Part shown: positions 23,442 to 34,960 of the stretch, piece by piece
Position numbering within the stretch: position 1 is the stretch's first letter
Layout of the letters: each line of letters opens with the position of its first letter
DNA from: Magicicada septendecula
Lineage: Eukaryota > Arthropoda > Insecta > Hemiptera > Cicadidae
Direction: 5' to 3'
Assembly (NCBI GenBank): GCA_034769895.1
Contig: CM068372.1
Location: 379,821,910-379,885,909 of the forward strand
Length of the DNA stretch: 64,000 bases
The notes under the pieces: generated by a model
The model's input: the letters and a program-made list of their open reading frames with translations, nothing else
Told to the model about the DNA's origin: nothing
Database searches by the model: none
Program-made: the position numbers and the translations under genes

Positions 23442-23745
23442 CAACGTCCTCTCCCATTTTTCACTTTGGAATTGCACACCTTGATCACTGAGTATCTTCT
23501 TCATTTTTCCATATAACGGAATATATTTTTGCAGTAGTATCTTTAGAACAACTTTGGTTGTGGGTCGCATAATTGGGTACAGTCGGACTGCCTTGGAAAA
23601 CACATCGATACATACCAATATGTGCTTCACACCTCGACTTGATCGTGGTAATGGTCCCAGAAAATCCACTGCAATTAGCTCTCCTTTGTTTTCCTTCTGT
23701 ATACTCTGCATTCCTACATATGTGTGTGTAAATTCGGTCCTTAAT
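23442..23745 (-). pseudogene. integrase of family 1 copy B, N-terminal part
   Basis: Continuation of the split frame: contains THTYVGMQ, the AVDFLGP and ILSDQG aspartates, and WERTL at the insertion edge. Identical to copy A apart from isolated changes (QSEKW for QSDKW). Confidence 0.85.
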
Positions 23746-24362
23746 TTTACATTAACTTACTCATACATTCTTACCTTCGCTTCTAAACTGCCTTAGCTCT
23801 TTTCTTAACATGACATTACTTATACACTACATTAACATTCATTACCTTATAATACATTTCTTTAACATTACCTTTCTGATCGCTACAACTTTCTTGAAAT
23901 ACACTTCCGTAACAGAATACTTTTTTTTAGCTCGTAGTGTGTCGCATGGTCGGTTACAGAGGAAGTGTTTTGGAAAACAACGATATTTTTCTCGAAGTCC
24001 TTAATCCTAAGTAGTCTCTGCCCTTATGACTTTTCACTCTCGCTTTCTTCTGTGTCCTTGTATCTTCGATAAGTGTTCGCTTGATCAGCCGTTCTAATAA
24101 TTATGGCAATTATTGCTCATCTTAATCATTTCTTCATATTTATAACATATCAATAACATTTCTTTTACCATTACTTTCTTAAATATTTCTCTACAATAGC
24201 ATTCCTTACCATCACTAATACATTTCTTAATTAACCCTTTCAAATAATATTCCTTATAACATTTCTTGATTATACTCTCTTATATTATTACACATATTAT
24301 TTCTCATTTAAAAATAATTATTTAAGTTCGGTTCGGTGTGTCGTTAGAACTGACACCCTTCA
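23746..24362. other. family 1 copy B internal spacer
   Basis: Near-identical to 15,616-16,230. No coding signal. Confidence 0.6.
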
Positions 24363-25472
24363 TTATAACAATTGCATTGTTGTACACAGGAAATTCATTG
24401 TGTTCACCCTCGTGTAAACAACGTCCGCGGTCCATTGTATTAATCCCTTGTTTGTGTGCGTACTTACCTTGTGAACGTTTGTTTTGATCGTAGAAGTCAC
24501 CTGTTTACAGTGCAACGTATTCATTTTGCCTCTCTTTCTCTCGTAACGGTCACATTCCATAATTCTCTCATCATGAATGCATTGCGTAGGTTCAGTCTGC
24601 TTGAGGCCCATATAAACAGCTGTCGACGGTTTTTTCATACGTCGTTTATGATAACCTCTGTAGTTTTCATACTTACAGTTATAATTATCGTTACCATAAT
24701 TATCGTGCGTATATCTAACATCATATTTACCACAATTTTGCGTAGTGTTTCGTCTAGATAACTTACTACGTTTCTTGTTAAGCCTACAGTGATATTTATC
24801 TCCGTAAGTGTGGTGTTTTATGTGTTTCAAATGTGTCATCTTGTGTGATTTACTATTGTGTGTGTGTCTCACACTTGGAATATCGCTATTAATAAGGTAT
24901 GTTTTATTAACCTTAATTTGCTTCTCCTCCTTAATGTTAATTACTTTTTTATAATTATCATTAGTAATTACACATGTATTTTCAATTTATATGAATTTTT
25001 CACATACTATCTTTTCACATATTAGCTCCGTTTGTTTATTAATTATTCCACAGACATTTTCTGCGATCGTGTCAATACGTCTCTTTGTATTAACAATTTT
25101 TTCAGTTAACTGCGCATTACTGTCATTTATACTTTGTTTTATTTCAATATTATCAATTTTTAACTCTTCTAAACTCTCTGCAATTTTTATGGTGTCCTGT
25201 CTAAAATTTTCGGACTGTAGCTCTAATTTATTTTCTAAATTTTCTGTTTGTTTTGCTAAGTTATTTTCTAAACTTTCTGTTTGTTTTGCTAATTTATTTT
25301 CTAAACTTTCTGTTTGTTTTGTATTTATTTCATCTATTTTCCTTATTTGTTTGACATTCTCCTCTTTCACATCCTCTTTAAATTTTTCGGCTTGTTTTAT
25401 GACTAATTCGTCCATCATGGCGAGTATCGTATTTTTAAATGCTTCTAAATTCAACCCTCCTGGTTCTGCCAT
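24363..25472 (-). pseudogene. family 1 Gag-like protein, copy B
   Basis: Same 161-residue coiled-coil frame (25,472-24,987), same TAA stop and same basic downstream frame as copy A at 16,231-17,340. The preserved frame on both sides of a shared stop is the reason to treat the two parts as one gene. Confidence 0.55.
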
Positions 25473-25867
25473 GTTGAATAATTATTATTAAAATATTTAT
25501 TTAATAGTAATTCTTTAAAAATTATTATTGATAACCGTTCCCTACTTATTTATTTATTTCTGTATTTTTATTAATAGTTATTATTAATACTCATTACAGT
25601 TACACCTGTTACATAGACAACAATATTATTTGTGGTGGGCGCCAGCTGTGTGATTACACAACAATTAACATTACATTCAGTTACTGTTTACTACAAATAA
25701 TAATTACATATTATACATTTTTTATTTAACACTCTTTATATATTTTAGAGCAACCATTTAGCTACATAAAAAAATTTTAATAGTCAAATGATGGGTATCG
25801 GGTCATACATTCATGATCTACAATTTATGTCACAAATTTTTTTTTTACATAAATTTAGTCATGTCAT

Positions 25868-25887
25868 GCCCCACGTCCAGGGCGCCA
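25868..25887 (-). promoter_or_regulatory. primer-binding site, family 1 copy B
   Basis: Same 20 bases as at 17,736-17,755, again five bases from the LTR boundary. Confidence 0.65.
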
Positions 25888-25892
25888 TTTTA

Positions 25893-27735
25893 TGCAACAT
25901 TATATAAACTTGCTTGAATTGAAACAAATTTAAATGTATTTTAATTTGTATAGCCCCACGTTCTTTGGGAGCCAAATTTATGCAACATTACAACCTTGCA
26001 AAAGTTGCATAATATTATATGGTATGTGTAGAAATTTTTGTACGTAAATTTAGGCATCTCATGCCTCACGTCCAGGGCGACAAATTTATATAACGTGACA
26101 ATTTGGCAAATTTAATTTAATTTAAATTTGTGGAGTCCTTCGATCTTGGAGCACCAAATTTAAACAACGTTACGTTACATAAATAGGTGTGAACGGTCTC
26201 ACGTTCAAGATTGACAAATTCTTTAAACATATAACATTTAAATAGGGGGTCAGGTGTATCTGCAATAAGAACTCTACGGAACTTGAAACAGTAATTAAAA
26301 TTTATTTGATACTATAAAAAAAAAATGTGCACATGGCACTGACTTCGATTTAAAAAACATTAGTTATTATTTGTTATAATGCCGTAAGGCTTAAGATATA
26401 TACATCCTTACTAACTAAACATTCTATGCTACTAAATAGTATATAAAAGAAAAATCTCATTTTTTAGACTACTCAGTCTATTAATATGTTTCAAAATCAA
26501 TTTTTAAATCTTTTTTCTATATATGGTACGTACTCAAAAGATTAATAGTTATTACTTCTCAGTACTGTTTTCTCAAATACTAATTGTTTTTATTTATATT
26601 CTCTGTAATCATTTTATATCATATTAATTTGATACTTGTTACGTTAATCGTATTTCTAAACATCTATGATTTTTAACTCTACTATACAAGAAATATTACT
26701 CTTATTTTTAAATAAAATATTAATGTCTTTAACTGTCTTTGTATACTGTGTATGATTAAGATATGAATAAGTTGTCTATCACCTTATTGTCGTCAATCAT
26801 ACTCGATCATTTTTGTTCCATCGGCGTTCATCTTCGTCTCGCCTCCAACGTCGGCTGTCTCTCTACTCCTCTTGTCCTCTCCTCTTGCCCAGCGTCGTAT
26901 CGCTATGGACTTCTTCAGTAGTGCTGTTATTAATTACAATGTTTGTCTTATAGCTTGGTTACGTATTTGTACATAACTGGCAATTTAAACTGTTTATAAA
27001 AATATTAATAAATATGCCGTGCTGACGGGCATAAGCTCCCGCTGCATCGTGGATGATTCAAGAAAGAGAACCACTGAAGCTTGCGTGTCCTATTTATACC
27101 CATGTCTTAGTCGACACCCTTCAGTGATACAAAATCGACACGTTAGAAACTGTCTTTGGCGTCAGTTCCCCCACTCTTTGTCAAATTCAATATTTTTTAT
27201 ATTTCTGCGAATTGCAGAGTCCTGTAAGTATTTTTTTTATACTTATCTTATAACTAATTTTACAACACATGTTCATTGTAATTTTGGACAGTGCAACTTA
27301 ACCCTTTTGATTTGTACACAGTTATTTCACTATTGCACTTGTACGGCGTGTCACTTTCGCGTGGTTTTCGCACACAGTATTTATTAAATTTATTTACATT
27401 TTATGGTGCTTTTGGATTTTAATTCTTAATTCTAGTTTATGAATAATTACGGAAAAACAGTCATTGTGCAACTATTTATACTGGGGTGGCAAACGTGCCT
27501 GCAGAGACCTGCGTTCACACACACTAGCAAAATACTGGTGTACACACTTTCAGTTACATTTGTGTGTGTGTGCACGTTGATTCAGGTCGAAACACCTGTT
27601 CATATTTTTGTCTGAGTCAAGCTTGCAATCCATAACATGCTTATTTCTAATATATTATTAATTATTTACAGTTTATTAAGTAAATTTAAATTTTTATATT
27701 TCATGCTCAGTACATCACTTATTTGCACTGTCGCA
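25893..27735 (-). repeat. family 1 LTR c (5' LTR of copy B)
   Basis: About 105 bp shorter than LTRs a and b because the 35-bp repeat is reduced to a single partial unit (26,883-26,910). Right end CTGTCGCA abuts (AT)n at 27,736, which also flanks array 2. Confidence 0.85.
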
Positions 27736-27745
27736 ATATATATAT
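27736..27745. repeat. 10-bp (AT)n junction between arrays 1 and 2
   Basis: ATATATATAT separates the two arrays and serves as target-site sequence for both. Confidence 0.85.
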
Positions 27746-29760
27746 TATAACTCTACTTCTATGCGTTATTGTAGTGTCGTGTTGTGTGTGAGTACCTACC
27801 TGCTGTCTGATCTTGCAGATTCTTCCGACTAGGGCGTGTGGATTTTGGATTTGAAGTTCGCAAGCTAGTAATCTCAAATTTATTACAACAACACACAAAA
27901 TAGGTTACTTTAAAGGGGGAGAGTTTTGTGAGACTGGTAGGCTTTATCGTACAACAATAAAACACAGTTATATGGGGTAATAAAACGTTGTTTATTACAC
28001 CAACAACACACAAGAATAGAATGGTTATTATATTATGAATTTCTTACAGTCTAAACAATGAATCAATGTTTTTCGATTGGTCAATAGTTGAAATCAACTG
28101 AACTCGTTCTTTGGCGAGTCAATTGCAATTTAAATTTTAATTTATTAATTGATTTAATCTAATTAAATTTCTTTAATTAAATTGAATTTAAATGTTCATG
28201 AAACAAAATATAAAACTCTGAAGTTAATTAGAATAATTAACTAAAATAAATTAGACGTGACAGTCTAGTTCACGTTATTTCATTTCTAATGATTCTACTT
28301 CTGATATACTGCAGTATGATCTAAGATTAGATTGTCAGTTAAGATTTGTATAGCGCTTTTATACTACTTCTATTTCTTAACTATAACTTACTAATGACTT
28401 AAACTGCTATACAGATTATCACAACGAATTTACTTTTTAATTACTAGAGTCTTTGCTTTTTGTTTGGCACCTGAATTATTTGAATTACAATGTTTTAATT
28501 GAAAAATAGAAAATTTGATCTGAAAAATAAATAAGTGGATTTTGCTTTCCTGTTACTGAAGAGGATGTCGTCCCGATTTGTCCCTCGTCGATTCGAGTCC
28601 TTGGTTAGAGAAAGTAATCTGCTTAGAACTGCTGGATTCGGTCGTGGAGTTCAAAATTCGGCAACACTCTGCTTCCTTGCTGTTTGTGAATATTTTAACG
28701 TCTGCTGCTGTCCGCTGGAACTGCTTCCTGTCCCTCGTCGATTCGCACGTTGCACGTCAGCGTGTGTGTGTGTGCTTCGTTCGGGTGGTCGCTCTGCTCG
28801 TCAGCTGTTCACCAATGATTTAGACGGCCTCTCTGCTGTATTCTTGAAGTCTGGTCTTGAAGTCTGGTGGATCTCTTGCGTGCTTATGACTAACTGGTAG
28901 TACACAATAAGCTTAGTTGATGTACTGAAGAGTATCTCGCCTTTACGCAACAATTACGAGCTATACAGATGATCTGTACTTAGTGTGTTCGTAATTGCGT
29001 GTATGTTGACCACGTAGAGTCTTCTTGTTGATCTTCACCACTTTGGTTACTAGACGATCGAAGGACTACGTCTTAACTTCGTGAGTACTGGCAAAAGAGT
29101 GATCTTTCAGCGTGAAAACACCTCGCTGGCCGGGGCTCGCGTCAAATGATTTCATTGGCTGGCACACTCTCCCTACTACATAAAATTTGAATTCCCTTGG
29201 TCCGTGAGAATGAAGTTAGGTTCCCACAGACGGAGAATTGATATTATTTCTAATATTACTATGAGCGGAACTAATTTTGTCGCTCCGGATTCCCTGTGCT
29301 TATTTAATTTTGCAATAACTTGGTCGCAAACCAAGTTGTGTGAAATCTAAAATATACAATCTGTCAGAAATTATTATCTTTATAACATATTAAAATCTCA
29401 TTACTGTAACTCTATTTTTACAGAAGTTATTCAATTATATTTAATTAACTCTTTCATTTGTTAATTATATCGCGTAAAATTTGCACACGTCATTATTAAT
29501 ATTCCGGTAAACATTTTGGCTATGTTGGATTTCGCCTTTATTTATTAGTTTCCGAGATATTAATAATTAACAGTTTGGGTGTGGTCGCTCCCTAGTACAG
29601 CGAACTGATTACATAATGACCACGTGTGCGTTGCTTTACAAAGCATTATTTTCAATGCTCTATATTCAACTGGAGTTTTGACTGTTCTATTTTATTTAAA
29701 TATGCTTTCAGTATGCGGTAAACACATAACCCCAAATAGTTAATATTTGGTGCTGTTATA
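27746..29760 (-). repeat. family 2 LTR 1
   Basis: Minus-strand TATA box GTATAAAAGCGC at 28,353-28,365. It carries a 12-bp duplication (GTCTTGAAGTCT) near 28,853 that LTR 2 lacks and LTR 3 has. An ORF at 28,535-28,900 is not supported as a gene. Confidence 0.85.
28353..28365 (-). promoter_or_regulatory. TATA box in family 2 LTR 1
   Basis: GTATAAAAGCGC on the minus strand, also at 33,035-33,046 and 37,704-37,715 and, on the plus strand, 43,651-43,662 in the solo LTR. Conservation in all four LTRs supports it as the element promoter. Confidence 0.55.
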
Positions 29761-30291
29761 TATTCCCACACCCGCTTTAAAAAAAAAAGAATGTAATAAT
29801 TACAGTTATTTTTTTTTCTTAATCATTACACACATTTTCTGTAACCACTATACTTATTACTTATATATTGTATTACTTATTCAAAAGAAAAACATACATG
29901 TGTGTTAATGTTATTTCATTACATACAACTTAATTCTACATACACTTATTAACAATATTACATTTGCAATCATTTGTGTATTAATGTTTTTAGAACAGCT
30001 GATATCTTTGTTTGTAAACAGTGGCGCGTGTGCAAAGAATTTGCTGACAGTTTATTTACAACCGTTATCGCCTGCTGCTGGCTAATTGCTTGACCTACTT
30101 TCAAATGTCGGTCAGCAGTGATCGCGTGACGTAACCATTTCCTGCTGTGCGTTTAGTTCTACACGCCCGTTGTTTATCGCGATAGAAAAACATTATTATT
30201 CATACACAAGTTATCTATAATTATTATTAATACTATTATAAATCACAAGTTATTTATTTTAAATTTAATTATTATACTACAATTACATTTT
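29761..30291 (-). other. family 2 copy 1 3' UTR with polypurine tract
   Basis: The minus strand ends in AAAGCGGGTGTGGGAA just before TATATAACAGC, the LTR start. The rest is AT-rich and non-coding. Same layout at 34,430-34,960. Confidence 0.55.
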
Positions 30292-30636
30292 TTAAAGTGC
30301 ATCCAGTAGATCATAGGCATTTTTATGGGTGGCTCTACAATATTCCGCTATGTACTCCTCGAATTCGTACGCGTCCCCAGATATGATTTCTACGTCTTCC
30401 CACGCTGACTGTGTGGGAACGTCGTCGTCACTTTCCTGCTCTACCGGACGTACAATTGTCGGTGCCCATTGTTGCGTTGTGTTGACGGCCAACCACGGTT
30501 CCTTCCCTACCGGTTGAAATACTTTGTCAACTGGCGTACAAATTTCTGTAGAAAAATCACTTTTCTTAAATCTAACATTTTTCTTATTTTTACCTACTTT
30601 ATTGCGATACGTTTTAGCATGATTTATGGCGCTTCC
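30292..30636 (-). CDS. family 2 short downstream ORF, copy 1
   Basis: The frame is open from overlap with the end of Gag (shifted by one base) to a stop at 30,292. It gives a basic start (HAKTYRNKVGKNKKNVRFKK) and an acidic end (EQESDDDVPTQSAWEDVEI, then EFEEYIAEYCRATHK). No ATG lies at the start of the conserved part, so expression by frameshift from Gag is possible. No known domain recognised; it may be the remaining tail of a deleted polyprotein. Conserved in copy 2 with one residue change (EFDEY). Confidence 0.4.
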   Translation of the reverse strand, partial: GSAINHAKTYRNKVGKNKKNVRFKKSDFSTEICTPVDKVFQPVGKEPWLAVNTTQQWAPTIVRPVEQESDDDVPTQSAWEDVEIISGDAYEFEEYIAEYCRATHKNAYDLLDAL

Positions 30637-32192
30637 AGCCTGGAGGCGCCCGTTTCCAAGTTTTTTGGAAATTTACGATTCTTTTTCCTCTCGTTGGGGT
30701 CTTTATTACTTGGAGTATCGCTGTCTTGCTCTATTGTATCAGTTCTAGCAATCTCAACCGTTTGCATAGCTCTAATCGGGGCCCCGTCGTTACCCTTATA
30801 TTGCCCTTTCGATCTAGCAATATTTTGTTTGCCTTTGTATTCAAAGGTCTTATCTGGGGGTTTTGACGATGTTTGGGGTGGAGTAGAACTAGTACTCGGT
30901 CTCTGGTCAGGTTGCTGGTATTGTTCTCGCGTATTCTGCCCTTCATTATTTCGGCGACAATCGGGATTATAACGCCACCCACCAAAATCAAAAACCGTCA
31001 CACTTTGGGACACTACAATGAGGAGTTCGTCTACCGTGCGAATACCCTGCGTAAATACAGCTACTCTAATGTTATGATTAAAATGGTAGGCAAGCTTCGT
31101 GACTATGTCAATCTCCGCAAATGCTGGGGTTAAATGCTTCGCGCGTTCGACCTGCTGGATTATATAATTTTCGGCGGTAATACCCATTTTCTTATCAAAT
31201 CTGCCATATTCCAGTTCATTGCGCAGAAGTCGTTGGGTATGTGAGTTCCAGTACCTGCTTTCAAATTTTTGTTTGAACTCCGCGTATGTGGACACTCTAT
31301 CGCGTACAATGTTATACCACTTACGCGCCGAATCACGCATCGCGTTAACCACCCACTGTATTTTGTCTTGATCTTCTAGTCGGGAACCTACTCTAGCCAT
31401 TTCACTCTCACACGCTAATAAAAATTCAATGGGGTTTTCGTTATTTTCCCCCGTAAAATACACGCGATTTTTCTCGTCGACAGGACCTTGTACCAAAATA
31501 TTAGGAGCAGATCTCCTCCGTACCTCCTGTCGCACTTTCAAAATCTCGTCGTTTAACGTTTGTAAGACACTCTCTTTATTAGAGTCAATGTTAGATCGCG
31601 TCTCTAAAATTGAAGCGTCTAATTTATCTACTCGTCGTTGCGTTTCGGTCACGTCCGCGTGAATCTTTACCTCTAGGGATTCCATTTTTTTTGAAACCTC
31701 TTGGGTTTGCTTCTCGCAGCGGCTTATGTGGTCCTTGAACCGGCCCTCCATACGTGTTACTTGTTCAATAAACGATTTTTGCATAGTGGTCTCAAAAACC
31801 TTAAACCGTTCATTGATTTTAGTATCGACCGTATTTACTCTTTCACCAAGTTCCGCGACTTTCTCCGTTAGCTCTTTATTACTCTCTTCGATTTTTTTAT
31901 TGGTTTCCGCGATTTCGTCTATTTTCGCAGTTAATTCTTTACTACTTTCTTTATTACTTTGCTTAATCTCGGCGTTTATGTCAGCGTTGCTTTGATCTAA
32001 TTTCTCGGTTAGACTAACTCTCTGCGCTTCGATTTTAGAAGTTAATTCCGCTATACTGAGCTCAGCTTTGGCTGCACTCTGTACAAATTTCGCGTTCATA
32101 TTAGCGGTCAAATCCGCGTTAGCTTGTTCCGCTTTAGCCGCGTTTTGTTTAATTTCTTGTAATAACTGTTTAAGCATTTTATCAGTTTCCAT
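30624..32192 (-). CDS. gag: family 2 Gag, intact (522 aa)
   Basis: Structural protein expected to form the cytoplasmic particle that packages element RNA. Residues 1-225 form a very long coiled coil (heptads such as AKIDEIAETNKKIEESNKEL). Residues 245-395 match the retrotransposon Gag/capsid-like domain (YFTGENNENPIEFL, then WVVNAMRDSARKWYNIVRDR and FESRYWN). The tail, 400-522, is Gln/Pro/Ser-rich and basic, with no CCHC zinc knuckle. It ends KNLETGASRLEAP; ETGAS resembles the DTGAS of aspartic proteases but with Glu for Asp. The ATG at 32,192 follows an AT-rich leader. The only intact large ORF in the array. Confidence 0.85.
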   Translation of the reverse strand: METDKMLKQLLQEIKQNAAKAEQANADLTANMNAKFVQSAAKAELSIAELTSKIEAQRVSLTEKLDQSNADINAEIKQSNKESSKELTAKIDEIAETNKKIEESNKELTEKVAELGERVNTVDTKINERFKVFETTMQKSFIEQVTRMEGRFKDHISRCEKQTQEVSKKMESLEVKIHADVTETQRRVDKLDASILETRSNIDSNKESVLQTLNDEILKVRQEVRRRSAPNILVQGPVDEKNRVYFTGENNENPIEFLLACESEMARVGSRLEDQDKIQWVVNAMRDSARKWYNIVRDRVSTYAEFKQKFESRYWNSHTQRLLRNELEYGRFDKKMGITAENYIIQQVERAKHLTPAFAEIDIVTKLAYHFNHNIRVAVFTQGIRTVDELLIVVSQSVTVFDFGGWRYNPDCRRNNEGQNTREQYQQPDQRPSTSSTPPQTSSKPPDKTFEYKGKQNIARSKGQYKGNDGAPIRAMQTVEIARTDTIEQDSDTPSNKDPNERKKNRKFPKNLETGASRLEAP

Positions 32193-32311
32193 TTTAAATA
32201 CACAACAATTTCAAATATAAAACAATGTAAAATACCCAGAACAGTTTCAAATACACACAATAACTTTACTGCTGTACGAACACCAGTCACAAAACTCTTT
32301 GGGGATTCTTT

Positions 32312-32326
32312 AGTTGGACGCCAGCT
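32312..32326 (-). promoter_or_regulatory. second PBS-like leader motif, family 2
   Basis: The minus strand reads CAGCTGGCGTCCAACT about 100 bases inside the LTR-adjacent PBS, like CAGCTGGCGCCC in family 1. The copy 2 equivalent is at 36,981-36,995. Confidence 0.45.
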
Positions 32327-32403
32327 GTTTTATGAAGTAAAACAGCAAAGTTAGTTTTACACGTGAAAATTAAATTTAAATTTAATGAATTTAATTTTGT
32401 CGA

Positions 32404-32425
32404 GCCCCACGAGATTGGAGCGCCA
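32404..32425 (-). promoter_or_regulatory. primer-binding site, family 2 copy 1 (tRNA-Lys-like)
   Basis: The plus strand has GCCCCACG, AGATTGGA, GCGCCA, two bases from the LTR end, and TCGA just before it also matches the T-loop side of tRNA-Lys(CUU). The middle carries about four extra bases compared with GCCCCACGTTGGGCGCCA. Confidence 0.6.
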
Positions 32426-32427
32426 TT

Positions 32428-34429
32428 TATAACTCTACTTCTATGCGTTATTGTAGTGTCGTGTTGTGTGTGAGTACCTACCTGCTGTCTGATCTTGCAG
32501 ATTCTTCCGACTAGGGCGTGTGGATTTTGGATTTGAAGTTCGCAAGCTAGTAATCTCAAATTTATTACAACAACACACAAAATAGGTTACTTTAAAGGGG
32601 GAGAGTTTTGTGAGACTGGTAGACTTTATCGTACAACAATAAAACACTGTTATATGGGGTAATAAAACGTTGTTTATTACACCAACAACACACAAGAATA
32701 GAATGGTTATTATATTATGAATTTCTTACAGTCTAAACAATGAATCAATGTTTTTCGATTGGTCAATAGTTGAAATCAACTGAACTCGTTCTTTGGCGAG
32801 TTAATTGCAATTTAAATTTTAATTTATTAATTGATTTAATCTAATTAAATTTCTTTAATTAAATTGAATTTAAATGTTCATGAAACAAAATATAAAACTC
32901 TGAAGTTAATTAGAATAATTAACTAAAATAAATTAGACGTGACAGTCTAGTTCACGTTATTTCATTTCTAGTGATTCTACTTCTGATATACTGCAGTATG
33001 ATCTAAGATTAGATTGTCAGTTAAGATTTGTATAGCGCTTTTATACTACTTCTATTTCTTAACTATAACTTACTAATGACTTAAACTGCTATACAGATTA
33101 TCACAACGAATTTACTTTTTAATTACTAGAGTCTTTGCTTTTTGTTTGGCACCTGAATTATTTGAATTACAATGTTTTAATTGAAAAATAGAAAATTTGA
33201 TCTGAAAAATAAATAAGTGGATTTTGCTTTCCTGTTACTGAAGAGGATGTCGTCCCGATTTGTCCCTCGTCGATTCGAGTCCTTGGTTAGAGAAAGTAAT
33301 CTGCTTAGAACTGCTGGATTCGGTCGTGGAGTTCAAAATTCGGCAACACTCTGCTTCCTTGCTGTTTGTGAATATTTTAACGTCTGCTGCTGTCCGCTGG
33401 AACTGCTTCCTGTCCCTCGTCGATTCGCACGTTGCACGTCAGCGTGTGTGTGTGTGCTTCGTTCGGGTGGTCGCTCTGCTCGTCAGCTGTTCACCAATGA
33501 TTTAGACGGCCTCTCTGCTGTATTCTTGAAGTCTGGTGGATCTCTTGCGTGCTTATGACTAACTGGTAGTACACAATAAGCTTAGTTGATGTACTGAAGA
33601 GTATCTCGCCTTTACGCAACAATTACGAGCTATACAGATGATCTGTACTTAGTGTGTTCGTAATTGCGTGTATGTTGACCACGTAGAGTCTTCTTGTTGA
33701 TCTTCACCACTTTGGTTACTAGACGATCGAAGGACTACGTCTTAACTTCGTGAGTACTGGCAAAAGAGTGATCTTTCAGCGTGAAAACACCTCGCTGGCC
33801 GGGGCTCGCGTCAAATGATTTCATTGGCTGGCACACTCTCCCTACTACATAAAATTTGAATTCCCTTGGTCCGTGAGAATGAAGTTAGGTTCCCGCAGAC
33901 GGAGAATTGATATTATTTCTAATATTACTATGAGCGGAACTAATTTTGTCGCTCCGGATTTCCTGTGCTTATTTAATTTTGCAATAACTTGGTCGCAAAC
34001 CAAGTTGTGTGAAATCTAAAATATACAATCTGTCAGAAATTATTATCTTTATAACATACTAGAATCTCATTACTGTAACTCTATTTTTACAGAAGTTATT
34101 CAATTATATTTAATTAACTCTTTCATTTGTTAATTATGTCGCGTAAAATTTGCACACGTCATTATTAATATTTCGGTAAACATTTTGGCTATGTTGGATT
34201 TCGCCTTTATTTATTAGTTTCCGAGATATTAATAATTAACAGTTTGGGTGTGGTCGCTCCCTAGTACAGCGAACTGATTACATAATGACCACGTGTGCGT
34301 TGCTTTACAAAGCATTATTTTCAATGCTCTATATTCAACTGGAGTTTTGACTGTTCTATTTTATTTAAATATGCTTTCAGTATGCGGTAAACATATAACC
34401 CCAAATAGTTAATATTTGGTGCTGTTATA
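32428..34429 (-). repeat. family 2 LTR 2, shared by both copies
   Basis: 5' LTR of copy 1 and 3' LTR of copy 2. Lacks the 12-bp duplication of LTRs 1 and 3 near 33,535. Confidence 0.87.
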
Positions 34430-34960
34430 TATTCCCACACCCGCTTTAAAAAAAAAAAAGAATGTAATAATTACAGTTATTTTTTTCTTAATCATTACAC
34501 ACATATTCTGTAATCACTATACTTATTGCTTATATATTGTATTACTTATTCAAAAGAAAAACATACATGTGTGTTAATGTTATTTCATTACATACAACTT
34601 AATTCTACATACACTTATTAACAATATTAAATTTGCAATCATTTGTGTATTAATGTTTTTAGAACGGCTGATATCTTTGTTTGTAAACAGTGGCGCGTGT
34701 GCAAAGAATTTGCTGACAGTTTATTTACAACCGTTATCGCCTGCTGCTGGCTAATTGCTTGACCTACTTTCAAATGTCGGTCAGCAGTGATCGCGTGACG
34801 TAACCATTTCCTGCTGCGCGTTTAGTTCTACACGCCCGTTGTTTATCGCGATAGAAAAACATTATTATTCATACACAAGTTATCTATAATTATTATTAAT
34901 ACTATTATAAATCACAAGTTATTTATTTTAAATTTAATTATTATACTACAATTACATTTT

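Larger units (their letters stand above)
12531..27735 (-). mobile_element. Gypsy family 1 tandem array (LTR-int-LTR-int-LTR)
   Basis: Three LTRs (12,531-14,479; 17,761-19,710; 25,893-27,735) alternate with two internal regions (14,480-17,760; 19,711-25,892, which contains a 2.9 kb insertion). LTRs run TGCGACA...TGTTGCA on the minus strand. The outer flanks are ATAT on both sides, consistent with one target duplication around the whole array. The middle LTR is therefore shared by both copies, as expected from LTR-LTR exchange or insertion of a concatemer. Internal regions keep a Gag-like coiled coil and an N-terminally truncated integrase but no protease, reverse transcriptase or RNase H, so the family is non-autonomous. 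Confidence 0.82.

Noticed and set aside
28535..28900. 121-residue ORF in the family 2 LTR, also at 33,217 and 37,886
   Set aside because: Lies in the U5-like part of the LTR, has an overlapping frame of similar length, and is broken in the older solo LTR.
30469..30972. 167-residue plus-strand ORF, repeated at 35,138-35,641
   Set aside because: Antisense to the Gag tail; no domain, conserved only because the copies are young.
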